From JAVBLD01 sp031553705 (GTDB lineage: Bacteria > Bacteroidota > Bacteroidia > Bacteroidales > Marinifilaceae): a stretch of DNA of 38,260 bases. The stretch spans positions 1 to 38,260 of the forward strand of contig JAVBLD010000042.1 in assembly GCA_031553705.1 (NCBI GenBank). The letters are read 5' to 3'. Below the pieces are notes generated by a model, which saw nothing but the letters and a program-made list of their open reading frames with translations, was not told where the DNA came from and did no database searches. The translations under genes were made by a program, and so were the position numbers. This document shows positions 8,712 to 16,134 of the stretch, piece after piece (position 1 is the first letter of the stretch; every line of letters starts with the position of its first letter).

Positions 8712-9323
8712 TTACCGAGTGGCAAAACGAAGCATTTTTGCTATTCTCGAACGCTTCTGATCCACCCTCTTTATCTCAGCTTCCCGCTTTGCAACAGCTT
8801 CCGGATCATAGACCATGGCTGTACACAGGCACTTGGTCATATTTGTACGTTGCAGGATATCATAATTCACACACGATTTACACCCCTCCCAAAACTGCTC
8901 ATCATCGGTCAGCTTGGCAAAAGTCACCGGAACATATCCCAATGATGTATTGATATGCATCACCTGTTCCCCTGTAGTTAATCCAAACAATTTGGCATGA
9001 GGGAATTTCTTCCTTGATAACTCAAAAGCAGCTTTTTTGATCCGGCTGGCAATCCCATATCCCCGGTAAGACATTCTCACAATCAATCCCGAATTAGCTA
9101 CAAATTTTTCATGTCCCCATGATTCAATATAACAGAAACCAACAAATTCCTCCCGGTTTAATGCCATGATCGCTTTCCCCTGGCTTATCTTTTCGGCAAT
9201 ATATTCGTCCGTACGCCGGGCGATACCCGTTCCTCTCGCCTTCGCCGCTTCATCAATCGCATCGTTTATAGCCGTTACATATACAAGATGTTCCTTCGAG
9301 GCCACCATCACATCTATTTTCAT
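8712..9323 (-). CDS. GNAT acyltransferase heading the arginine operon (probable N-succinylglutamate synthase)
   Basis: The protein has a GNAT fold: GTGIARRTDEYI (residues 31-42), GFCYIESWG (62-70), and the acyl-CoA pyrophosphate loop RGYGIASRIKK (87-97). Its place at the head of the arginine operon, with no classical argA or argJ, makes it the likely first enzyme. A homologous Bacteroides thetaiotaomicron GNAT has been reported as an N-succinylglutamate synthase; I rely on memory for that. Four cysteines near the C-terminus (C148, C151, C165, C167: GCKSC and KCLC) could form a metal site. The start at 9323 gives 203 aa and matches the family N-terminus as I recall it; an in-frame ATG at 9422 would add 33 residues. 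Confidence 0.8.
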   Translation of the reverse strand: MKIDVMVASKEHLVYVTAINDAIDEAAKARGTGIARRTDEYIAEKISQGKAIMALNREEFVGFCYIESWGHEKFVANSGLIVRMSYRGYGIASRIKKAAFELSRKKFPHAKLFGLTTGEQVMHINTSLGYVPVTFAKLTDDEQFWEGCKSCVNYDILQRTNMTKCLCTAMVYDPEAVAKREAEIKRVDQKRSRIAKMLRFATR

Positions 9324-9454
9324 ACTCTTCCCATTTTTAAAATTAACTACCTGTTTCTTAAATCTATACCTTAATAATAAGCAATCCAAAAACCGCACAA
9401 CCCGAAAATCTTCTCCTGCCATCTACTACTTCCCATTTCTATTTTATAGCGGTG

Positions 9455-9487
9455 CAAATATATGCATAAATATCTATTAAAAACAAA
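9455..9487 (-). promoter_or_regulatory. Predicted Bacteroidetes promoter of the arginine operon
   Basis: On the minus strand, TATATTTG (9462-9455) matches the Bacteroidetes -7 element TAnnTTTG. TTTG at 9487-9484 lies 21 bases upstream, at the spacing expected for the -33 element. Transcription would start near 9450, upstream of both candidate GNAT starts. ArgR-like half-sites occupy the space between the two elements. Confidence 0.55.
9461..9478. promoter_or_regulatory. ARG-box-like site between -33 and -7 of the arginine operon promoter
   Basis: TATGCATAAATATCTATT has one strong half-site (TATGCAT) identical to that of the palindrome at 9553, an AT spacer, and a weak second half. It fills the interval between the predicted -33 and -7 elements, where a bound repressor would block transcription. 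The call depends on similarity to the E. coli ARG box (TGAAT, four A/T bases, ATTCA). Confidence 0.4.
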
Positions 9488-9552
9488 TATTTATGTGATG
9501 ATTTTTCTCATACTCGCAATTAAAAGGGCAATGGCATGCATGAGATTGGTGA

Positions 9553-9574
9553 TTTATGCATATTAATGCATAAA
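9553..9574. promoter_or_regulatory. Perfect ARG-box-like palindrome
   Basis: TTTATGCAT and ATGCATAAA are exact inverted repeats separated by ATTA, giving an 18-bp core with the geometry of an ArgR operator (7-4-7). Each half differs from the E. coli consensus TnTGAAT at one symmetrical base (C for A). It lies between the arginine operon and the S41 protease gene, about 80 bases upstream of the operon's predicted -7. Confidence 0.5.
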
Positions 9575-9694
9575 AGAGAAATATTCTACTTTCCGAATTT
9601 CTATTTTACCCTAAATTCCTCTATGCTATCGTTTAATTATATGTCAATCCATATTAATCTATAGTTATTCACATCAATCATGAATAAAAATTTG

Positions 9695-9702
9695 TACCTT
9701 TG
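9695..9702 (+). promoter_or_regulatory. Predicted -7 element for the S41 protease gene
   Basis: TACCTTTG is an exact match to TAnnTTTG, 19 bases before the ATG at 9722, giving a leader of about 14 bases. A clear -33 TTTG at the right distance is not seen. Confidence 0.45.
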
Positions 9703-9721
9703 GAAACAAATCTGATTACAA

Positions 9722-11089
9722 ATGATAAAACAAAAGATAGTAACGGCCATTATATACGGACTAATCAGTTGGTCGCTCTTCACCGGATGCAAAGACGACG
9801 AAGTAAAAGGAAAAGATTCCGGCCAGACGGCACCAGTACGCATGAACACCTTCACCGAAGAAAAAATGAAATCGGTCTATCTTTGGGCTGATGAGATAAA
9901 ATCACGGAATATTAACCGTGATCTTGATCCGGAAATATTCTTTGATCGGATGATGTACACTGCCGAGGACAAATGGTCACGTTTCGAGCATAAGGATGAA
10001 GGAGAAACAGCGGATATTGATGGATTCGATCATAGCTTTGGCTATTTTCTGGAGTTCTACCTTATCGGTTCCGGTGAGGTCATTGCAGTGGTTTGTTATG
10101 TGTATCCGGAATCGCCAGCGGCAAAAGCCGGACTAAAAAGAGGAGATATCATCCTCAAAAATAATAATGCCTATCTGGATAAGACAAGTCTTTCGGTGAT
10201 GTATGAAGCCGAAAAGCTACAATTGAAGTTAGCTACTCTAAATGGTACGAAATTAGCAGAAAAGCAAGAGACATATACGTTGACCCGAATAAAAACGACA
10301 ATTAATCCGATATTAAAAGACACTGTTATTCAACAAAACGAAAAAAAGATCGGCTATTTATGCTATACCGAATTTGTTGACAATAAAACAAACAGCATCC
10401 CTGCTCTTACGGAAGTTATCGGAAAATTCAGAACTGCCGGAATCAACGAATTGATTCTCGACCTCCGGTATAATCTCGGAGGTTATCTGACGGCTGCCCG
10501 AAGGCTAAGCAGTTTGTTGGCTCCGGCAACAACTGTAGCAGAGAAAAAAATTATTGTTTCTAAGCATTGGAATGCTACTTATCAGAAAATGTATCAAAAT
10601 ATCTCCTCTGAATTGGAAGAACGTTTTGACAACTCTGCAGAGGTCATGAATAACAAACTGAATCTGGCGAAGATCTATGTCATTATCGGATCAAACACTG
10701 CATCGGCGTCGGAACTGGTAGTCTCGTCTCTTCAACCCTATATGGATGTTGTTTTGATAGGAGAAAGAACCCATGGAAAATATGTAGCCGCAACTGCTTT
10801 CACTCCAGAGGATAACGACCTGAAGAAATGGACGATCAGCCCGATTATCTACGCTTATCGTAATGCCAATAATGTATCGGTAAAAGGAGGCATCTCTCCT
10901 AACATCGAACAAGAAGAAGATATCCGTACTATGGGTAGTTTAGGCAATCCGAGCGAACTATTGTTAAGCGTTGCTTTAAACCAGCTTGCCGGCTTGCCAC
11001 AAAATACCTTGCTGAAGGCCCGTTCGTCCGCTACGTTTAAAGTTATTCCCAATCCACACAATTTACGCAAAAGTTCACTTATCGACTGA
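9722..11089 (+). CDS. S41-family (C-terminal-processing-like) serine peptidase, lipoprotein
   Basis: The 455-aa product has a lipoprotein signal ending at Cys23 (SLFTGCKDDE). It has an N-terminal helical S41 domain (about 40-100), a PDZ domain (about 112-190, with SPAAKAGLKRGDIIL) and an S41 peptidase core. The core contains ELILDLRYNLGG (243-254), the nucleophile in NTASASELV (S328 by the 25-residue spacing rule) and the lysine K353 in ERTHGKYVAA, so the Ser-Lys dyad is intact. Bacteroidetes carry many such surface or periplasmic lipoproteins of unknown substrate. It is a single gene, divergent from the arginine operon, with its own -7 element. Confidence 0.85.
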   Translation: MIKQKIVTAIIYGLISWSLFTGCKDDEVKGKDSGQTAPVRMNTFTEEKMKSVYLWADEIKSRNINRDLDPEIFFDRMMYTAEDKWSRFEHKDEGETADIDGFDHSFGYFLEFYLIGSGEVIAVVCYVYPESPAAKAGLKRGDIILKNNNAYLDKTSLSVMYEAEKLQLKLATLNGTKLAEKQETYTLTRIKTTINPILKDTVIQQNEKKIGYLCYTEFVDNKTNSIPALTEVIGKFRTAGINELILDLRYNLGGYLTAARRLSSLLAPATTVAEKKIIVSKHWNATYQKMYQNISSELEERFDNSAEVMNNKLNLAKIYVIIGSNTASASELVVSSLQPYMDVVLIGERTHGKYVAATAFTPEDNDLKKWTISPIIYAYRNANNVSVKGGISPNIEQEEDIRTMGSLGNPSELLLSVALNQLAGLPQNTLLKARSSATFKVIPNPHNLRKSSLID

Positions 11090-11394
11090 TAAATCAATCG
11101 TTGCATTTGTGTAAATCCATAGCGACAATAACTATCGTTATTAGATATATGTGATAAAATCTTCGGACTTACAATCAAGCTTTCATTTCGACGGGATTGT
11201 CAAATACTGAATAAAATAAATATGTATAACAGTATAGGTCAAATACTTCCTTCGTAATATGAAACCGTCGGTATTCCAAGTCATGTTCCCATTTTGCCAG
11301 CCATATTTACCCTAATCGTAACGAATGGATTGCTGCATTCAAATAAAAACAGACTATTCGCCAGAATAAGTTTTATCAAAAATAAGATGAATAT

Positions 11395-11429
11395 TTTTTG
11401 TATAGAACAGCATATTTTTGTATAGGACA
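11395..11429 (+). repeat. Short direct repeat, 20-bp period
   Basis: TTTTTGTATAGAACA (11395-11409) and TTTTTGTATAGGACA (11415-11429) agree at 14 of 15 positions and are exactly two helical turns apart. This spacing is typical of tandem operator sites, but no nearby gene has an obvious claim to it. Confidence 0.5.
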
Positions 11430-12000
11430 TTTTCTATATATAGCAGAATAACACATTGATAATATGCTATATAAGCCATACCATCATTATATTTATTATA
11501 AAAATAAGAAATAAACAGTACTATATATAAAGTAAATAGAATATTGAATGTATTGTTAAAAAATAAGAATAAAATCTAAGAAAATGATTTACGGCAGAAA
11601 AGATAAATCGAAAACAATTAAAAAAATATCCACGAAGAGTCCTGTAGAAAAAAACAGATTTTCCTGAGAAAAGCACTCCTTTTTGGATAAAAATTAAAAC
11701 TTGAAAATGAAGTCCGGCCTATAAAATTTAATAACAATCTATAAACCAGAAAATTAATGCTAAATATATTTAAAATTACCCCTTCACGGTCCGACCGTTT
11801 TTTTTGGATTAATGGCAAGAACTGTTCTAAATTTGTTGAAAATTCCGATTGGGGGAATATGAATAATAAGTTCATAAGCTTTTTTAATCTTAAAAAAGTT
11901 TGGAAGGAATAAAACTAGAAATGACCGGACAATATAGATATTTATTATTTTGAATACAACCCAAAATGGCTGAACAGACAATAAGAATATTGTAACCACT

Positions 12001-12180
12001 AAATTAAATTTAAATAAATTAACTCTAATCACCAGACAATTAGACAAGCTAACGCTGATGACAGCTGCTGTTAGTGCACACACCCAAGTCACATTAACAG
12101 ACAGTGAAGAAAAAGTAGAGCGATTTACTTCTATAGAGCTGGACTCAAGTACTTTTTCGGGTTTTTTATACAAGCCTTAA
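12001..12180 (+). pseudogene. Open frame with RiPP-leader-like sequence, no good start codon
   Basis: Reading from 12001 the frame gives KLNLNKLTLITRQLDKLTL, then MTAAVSAHTQVTLTDSEEK and a Ser/Thr-rich end (SSTFSGFLYKP, TAA at 12178-12180). The K-L-x-L-x-K-x-T-L-x-x-x-L-D pattern resembles the leaders of Bacteroidetes class I lanthipeptide and related precursor peptides. No ATG, GTG or TTG precedes this part in frame after the stop at 11971; the only in-frame ATG is at 12058 (40 aa). There is no core cysteine and no modification enzyme nearby. It may be a decayed precursor gene or chance. Confidence 0.2.
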
Positions 12181-12219
12181 ATCCAAAAAGAAAAGAGTTA
12201 CAGCTCTGTAGTTTTTTAT

Positions 12220-12227
12220 TACCTTTA
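12220..12227 (+). promoter_or_regulatory. Predicted -7 element for the NADH dehydrogenase gene
   Basis: TACCTTTA matches TAnnTTTG at seven of eight positions. Transcription would begin near 12233, giving a leader of roughly 100 bases before the ATG at 12332. No convincing -33 element is seen. Confidence 0.35.
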
Positions 12228-12331
12228 CACGTTATCATCCTAATGTTCTTCAGTTTGAAAACATTTCCGTTTTCACCACGTAAAACAGAAGATGATCTTC
12301 CAATTATTAATTGTTAATTATCAATTCTTCC

Positions 12332-13615
12332 ATGTCTCCTAACATTCCGAAAACGTCTCAAAAACGCATTGTAGTCATAGGTGGTGGATTCGCCGGACTG
12401 AAGTTAATAAACCAACTTAAACATAGCAATTTTCAATTGGTATTGATTGATAAAGTTAATTACCATCAATTTCAACCCCTTTTATACCAAGTAGCTACCT
12501 CAGGACTGGAAGTAAGCGCAATTGCTTTCCCTTTTCGTAAAAACTTCCAACAGATAAAAAATTTCCACTTCCGGCTGGCTACGGCGCAATGCATCATCCC
12601 TGAAGAGCATATCGTCGAAACAACGGTAGGTCCGATAACTTATGATTATTTGGCTATTGCTACAGGTACAGATACAAACTACTATTCAATGGAAAATGTC
12701 CGTGTCAACGCTCTACCAATGAAAAGCGTCAGCGAGGCTTTAAACGTTCGTAATAGAATCTTACTAAACCTCGAAGCAGCACTTGTCTGCTCCAATAAAA
12801 CCGAACAGGAAGCACTCAAAAACATCGTAATTGTCGGAGGAGGTGCTACAGGAGTTGAAATCGCTGGAGCTATCGCTGAAATGAAACGGTATATATTTAA
12901 AAAAGACTATCCCGATCTTGATATAAGTCATGCAAAAATTTACCTGCTGGAAGCTTCACCAAAACTACTTAGGAACATGTCGGAACAAGCATCAATAAAA
13001 TCATTGTTGTTTTTGCAGCGAATGGGGGTTACGGTTTTGTTAGATTCGGCCGTCGCAGATTGCTCCAACGGGTCTGTCCGGTTACAAGATGGTAAAACAA
13101 TCCCTACTAGAACTCTGATCTGGGTAAGCGGTGTTTCCGGTAAACGTCTGAAAGGCCTTCCCGTCACTTGTTATACCCACGGGGAACGGATTATCGTTGA
13201 TGCTTTTAATCGGGTTACCGGTTATTCCGATATCTTTGCAATAGGCGACAACTGCCTGCTACGTGAAGCCGGATATGAAAACGGCCACCCGCAAGTGGCC
13301 CAAGTAGCTATACAGCAAGGTAAACTACTGGCCCAAAATCTGCAACGCCTCACCCAAAAACAGGCACTTCTTCCCTTTCACTACAAAGATAAAGGTAGTA
13401 TGGCCACTGTTGGTCGAAACAAAGCCGTCGTCGATCTGCATAAATTTAAATCACAAGGCATGTTTGCCTGGTTTATCTGGATGGTGGTACACCTTATGTC
13501 CATCCTGGGTACTAAAAACAAAATTCAAACTCTCCTTAATTGGATCTGGAGCTACACCACATACGACCAGTCCCTTCGGTTAATCATCCGAAATGAAAGC
13601 AAACCAGACTGTTAA
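12332..13615 (+). CDS. ndh: Type II NADH:quinone oxidoreductase (NDH-2)
   Basis: This single-subunit, non-proton-pumping flavoprotein transfers electrons from NADH to quinone at the inner membrane. The FAD-binding loop VVIGGGFAGL is at residues 14-23, followed by NYHQFQPLLYQVAT (43-56), typical of NDH-2. The NADH-binding loop IVIVGGGATGVEIAG is near residue 162, and FAIGDN is near residue 305. The C-terminal part (MFAWFIWMVVHLMSILG) is the amphipathic membrane anchor region. The ATG at 12332 (MSPNIPKTSQKRIVVIGG) gives 427 aa and is preferred over an in-frame TTG at 12311. It is a single gene that converges on the LEA-like lipoprotein gene. Confidence 0.92.
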   Translation: MSPNIPKTSQKRIVVIGGGFAGLKLINQLKHSNFQLVLIDKVNYHQFQPLLYQVATSGLEVSAIAFPFRKNFQQIKNFHFRLATAQCIIPEEHIVETTVGPITYDYLAIATGTDTNYYSMENVRVNALPMKSVSEALNVRNRILLNLEAALVCSNKTEQEALKNIVIVGGGATGVEIAGAIAEMKRYIFKKDYPDLDISHAKIYLLEASPKLLRNMSEQASIKSLLFLQRMGVTVLLDSAVADCSNGSVRLQDGKTIPTRTLIWVSGVSGKRLKGLPVTCYTHGERIIVDAFNRVTGYSDIFAIGDNCLLREAGYENGHPQVAQVAIQQGKLLAQNLQRLTQKQALLPFHYKDKGSMATVGRNKAVVDLHKFKSQGMFAWFIWMVVHLMSILGTKNKIQTLLNWIWSYTTYDQSLRLIIRNESKPDC

Positions 13616-13675
13616 ACTTAAATAAATTCAGCTAGGTCACTTAAAAAGAGGAACCAAGCCATCTAAAAATCAAAA

Positions 13676-13709
13676 AAGCCAAGAAAGAGTGCAAAACTTT
13701 TCTTAGCTT
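13676..13709 (-). terminator. Probable terminator of the LEA-like lipoprotein gene
   Basis: AAGCCAAGAAA (13676-13686) pairs with TTTCTTAGCTT (13699-13709) with one mismatch and a 12-base loop. On the minus strand the stem is followed by a T-rich run (TTTTTTGATTTTTAG), as expected for termination of the gene ending at 13758. The NDH-2 gene ends 60 bases away on the other strand and could share it. Confidence 0.5.
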
Positions 13710-13757
13710 GTCTTACAGATAAATAAAAGAAAGCTCTCTATTCTCTCCTGATTCGCA

Positions 13758-14342
13758 TCAGATATTTTTATTGAGCGTTATATATCCGGTTTTATATATC
13801 TGTCCGCCAAAAGAGATAGCAGGACGTATTTTCATTGTAACTTGAGAGTTGCTCTCACCAAGATGAAGTAAGCCATTAGCAAATTTCAACATACGTTCCT
13901 TGGACTCTTTTTTAAATAACTCCATCAGATCTATCTGAACGGCAAATGGAACAACCGAGCTACCACCATTAGGGGCAACATAAACTTGTTGTTGGGTTTC
14001 ACCACTCAATATATTAACTCCTTCAAAAAACAATGCCCAGTCTAAACCGGCTAGCTGTGCTGCCGTAACATTAGGATTAGTAACCCCTACATTCACGGTA
14101 GCAGACAGCGGAAGAGTTCCTGACAGCAATGTTGTCGTCACTTTCAAAGCAGCAACCGGATCAAGATTTGTAATATCCTGTGTATTGGTCAAATTTATTC
14201 CAGCAAATTTGAAATTTGTCACAGTTTGAAGATTATAATTGCAGGTCAGTAAAGAAGCCACCTGAGTCAATGTAGAGCATGACGAAGGCCACAATAACAA
14301 TGATGCAACGACAAAACATGAAAAACAGTTTTTTATTCTCAT
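13758..14342 (-). CDS. LEA14-like (water stress/hypersensitive response domain) lipoprotein
   Basis: The 194-aa product has a lipoprotein signal with Cys22 (LWPSSCSTL), then an Ile/Leu/Thr-rich beta-type domain with NFKFAGINLTN and TLPLSATVNVGVTNPNVTAAQL. The V-x-N-P-N motif and repeating beta strands are typical of LEA type 2 domains. The function of such lipoproteins in Bacteroidetes is not established; they probably sit in the periplasm or outer membrane. It is a single gene between convergent ndh and tRNA-Val. Confidence 0.65.
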   Translation of the reverse strand: MRIKNCFSCFVVASLLLWPSSCSTLTQVASLLTCNYNLQTVTNFKFAGINLTNTQDITNLDPVAALKVTTTLLSGTLPLSATVNVGVTNPNVTAAQLAGLDWALFFEGVNILSGETQQQVYVAPNGGSSVVPFAVQIDLMELFKKESKERMLKFANGLLHLGESNSQVTMKIRPAISFGGQIYKTGYITLNKNI

Positions 14343-14517
14343 AATTATTCATTTGAAATAATAGCACAATTATTTTTCCACACAAAGATAAGAATTGAAT
14401 TTTCACCTGCCAAAATTATCCCATCCCTTTAGTAAAGTCCCCGACATCAAGACTCTATATTAGGAATATCTTTGCAAAGAAGAAAAAAAGAGACCCATTT
14501 CGGATCTCTTCTTTCTG

Positions 14518-14592
14518 TGGGCGCTGAGGGATTCGAACCCCCGACCCTCTGGGTGTAAACCAGATGCTCTGAACCAGCTGAGCTAAGCGCCC
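14518..14592 (-). tRNA. tRNA-Val(TAC)
   Basis: On the minus strand the gene begins GGGCGCTTAGCTCAGCTGG and ends with the T arm GGGGGTTCGAATCCC and acceptor AGCGCCC plus discriminator A. The seven-base acceptor stem pairs fully. The anticodon stem TCTGG/CCAGA encloses the loop TTTACAC, so the anticodon is TAC, reading GUA (valine). CCA is not encoded; the bases after the discriminator are CAG. Confidence 0.95.
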
Positions 14593-14694
14593 GGTATAAT
14601 TTGCGGATACAAATGTAACGCTTTTTTCGTTTCTACCAAAAATTTCGACTTTTTTTTAAATAGCCGGCCTTTCCGGTATTCCGATTCATATAAA

Positions 14695-16056
14695 TCATCT
14701 GAACAAAGCCTTACATATATCTGTAATCTTTGCTACAAACCGGACTTCGATATGAGCAGACTTCTTCGTACATGCTTTTTGATTGCCTATTGGCACGAAT
14801 ATGCGCTTAAAACCCAATTTTTCTGCCTCAGAAATACGTTGTTCGATACGGCTAACCGCCCTGATCTCTCCCGAAAGTCCTACCTCACCGGCAAAAACAG
14901 AATCACCGGGCAATGCCACATCAAGATTAGACGATAGCACAGACATTGCCACAGCCAGATCAAGTGCCGGATCGTTCACTCGAATACCCCCCGCAATATT
15001 AAGAAAAACATCCTTTGCCGCTAACTTAAAACCAACCCGTTTTTCGAGTACGGCAAGCAGCATATTTAATCGCTTCGAGTCAAAGCCTGTGGCACTACGT
15101 TGAGGCACCCCATAGGCGGCAGTACTCACCAGGGCTTGCACCTCCAATAAAATCGGCCGGACTCCTTCCACAGTAGCCGAAACCGCTATTCCACTCAACT
15201 CCCGGTCGTGATTCGAAAGCAACAACTCCGAGGGATTGGTCACTTGTCGTAATCCGGATTGTAACATTTCATAAATTCCTATTTCAGAAGTAGATCCAAA
15301 TCTATTCTTGATCGAGCGTAAGATGCGATACATATACTGCTGATCGCCTTCGAACTGCAACACAGTGTCAACCATATGCTCTAATACTTTCGGACCGGCA
15401 AGCTGCCCATCCTTCGTGATATGCCCGATTAATATGGTAGAGATGGTGCGTTCTTTCGAATACCTTAACAATATATTGGTACATTCCCTGATTTGAGTGA
15501 GACTACCGGGAATCGAATCAACAGCATCGGTAGCAAGGGTCTGTATCGAGTCAATGATCAATATATCCGGCTGTATCGTCCGGGAATGTTCTATGACGCT
15601 TTCAAGTGAATTCCCGGACAAAAAAAGACAATTATTGTTTTCCATTCCCAAGCGGATAGCTCTCATTTTTATCTGAGAAATACTCTCTTCACCTGATATA
15701 TACAAAATCTTACCACAACGGTTATTTAATGCAAATTGCAGTATTAATGTCGACTTGCCTATTCCGGGTTCTCCTCCCAGTAAAATCATAGAGCCGGGTA
15801 CCAAGCCGCCTCCCAATACCCTGTTCAATTCGGTATCGCCGGTATCCACACGTTCGTCGGTATTAGCTCTGACTTCGGATAAACGAAGCGCTTTGGCAAC
15901 AGCATTCCCCCCAATCAAAGCATTATCCCTGCCTTTTACGATAACCTCAACTTCCTCCACAAAGCTATTCCACTCCCCGCAAATTGAACATTTTCCGGCC
16001 CATTTAGGCTCTTTTGCTCCGCAGTGCTGACAAACAAAAACAGTTTTGGACTTCAC
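14695..16056 (-). CDS. radA: DNA repair protein RadA
   Basis: RadA is a RecA-related ATPase that promotes branch migration during recombination. It has the N-terminal zinc finger C9-x2-C12...C23-x2-C26, the Walker A loop GGEPGIGKST (94-103), the RadA-specific KNRFG motif (250-254) and a C-terminal Lon-like domain. Its 453 aa is the normal length. The start is GTG at 16056 (MKSKTVFVCQHCG), set by the position of the zinc finger, with no ATG available. It lies 78 bases after the PBP gene and 102 bases before tRNA-Val on the same strand. Confidence 0.95.
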   Translation of the reverse strand: MKSKTVFVCQHCGAKEPKWAGKCSICGEWNSFVEEVEVIVKGRDNALIGGNAVAKALRLSEVRANTDERVDTGDTELNRVLGGGLVPGSMILLGGEPGIGKSTLILQFALNNRCGKILYISGEESISQIKMRAIRLGMENNNCLFLSGNSLESVIEHSRTIQPDILIIDSIQTLATDAVDSIPGSLTQIRECTNILLRYSKERTISTILIGHITKDGQLAGPKVLEHMVDTVLQFEGDQQYMYRILRSIKNRFGSTSEIGIYEMLQSGLRQVTNPSELLLSNHDRELSGIAVSATVEGVRPILLEVQALVSTAAYGVPQRSATGFDSKRLNMLLAVLEKRVGFKLAAKDVFLNIAGGIRVNDPALDLAVAMSVLSSNLDVALPGDSVFAGEVGLSGEIRAVSRIEQRISEAEKLGFKRIFVPIGNQKACTKKSAHIEVRFVAKITDICKALFR

Positions 16057-16134
16057 GATACCCTATTTTAAATTTCATCTACAGATTATACGAATTACTA
16101 TAGATAACAGATTTTACATAGATAAAATATCCTA

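Larger units (their letters stand above)
11090..12219. other. AT-rich 1.1-kb spacer with no confident gene
   Basis: This stretch is very AT-rich and lacks a convincing protein gene. It contains a near-perfect 15-bp direct repeat (11395-11429). A 51-codon plus-strand frame from the ATG at 11757 to 11912 (MLNIFKITPSRSDRFFWING...) is not recognised and may be chance. An open frame at 12001-12180 has a leader-like sequence and is described separately. A hydrophobic minus-strand frame covering 11784-12173 needs a TTG start and looks like an artefact of composition. Confidence 0.5.

Noticed and set aside
11757..11912. 51-codon plus-strand ORF (MLNIFKITPSRSDRFF...)
   Set aside because: No promoter, no recognised family and an AT-rich setting in which a frame of this length is expected by chance; kept only as a note on the spacer.
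11784..12173. 129-codon hydrophobic minus-strand frame
   Set aside because: It needs a TTG start, is made of Phe/Ile/Leu/Val-rich sequence expected from AT-rich DNA, and competes with the plus-strand frame ending at 12180.
14518..14592. tRNA-Val as an attachment site for an integrated element
   Set aside because: No integrase gene and no duplicated tRNA 3' end were found nearby; neighbours are ordinary chromosomal genes.
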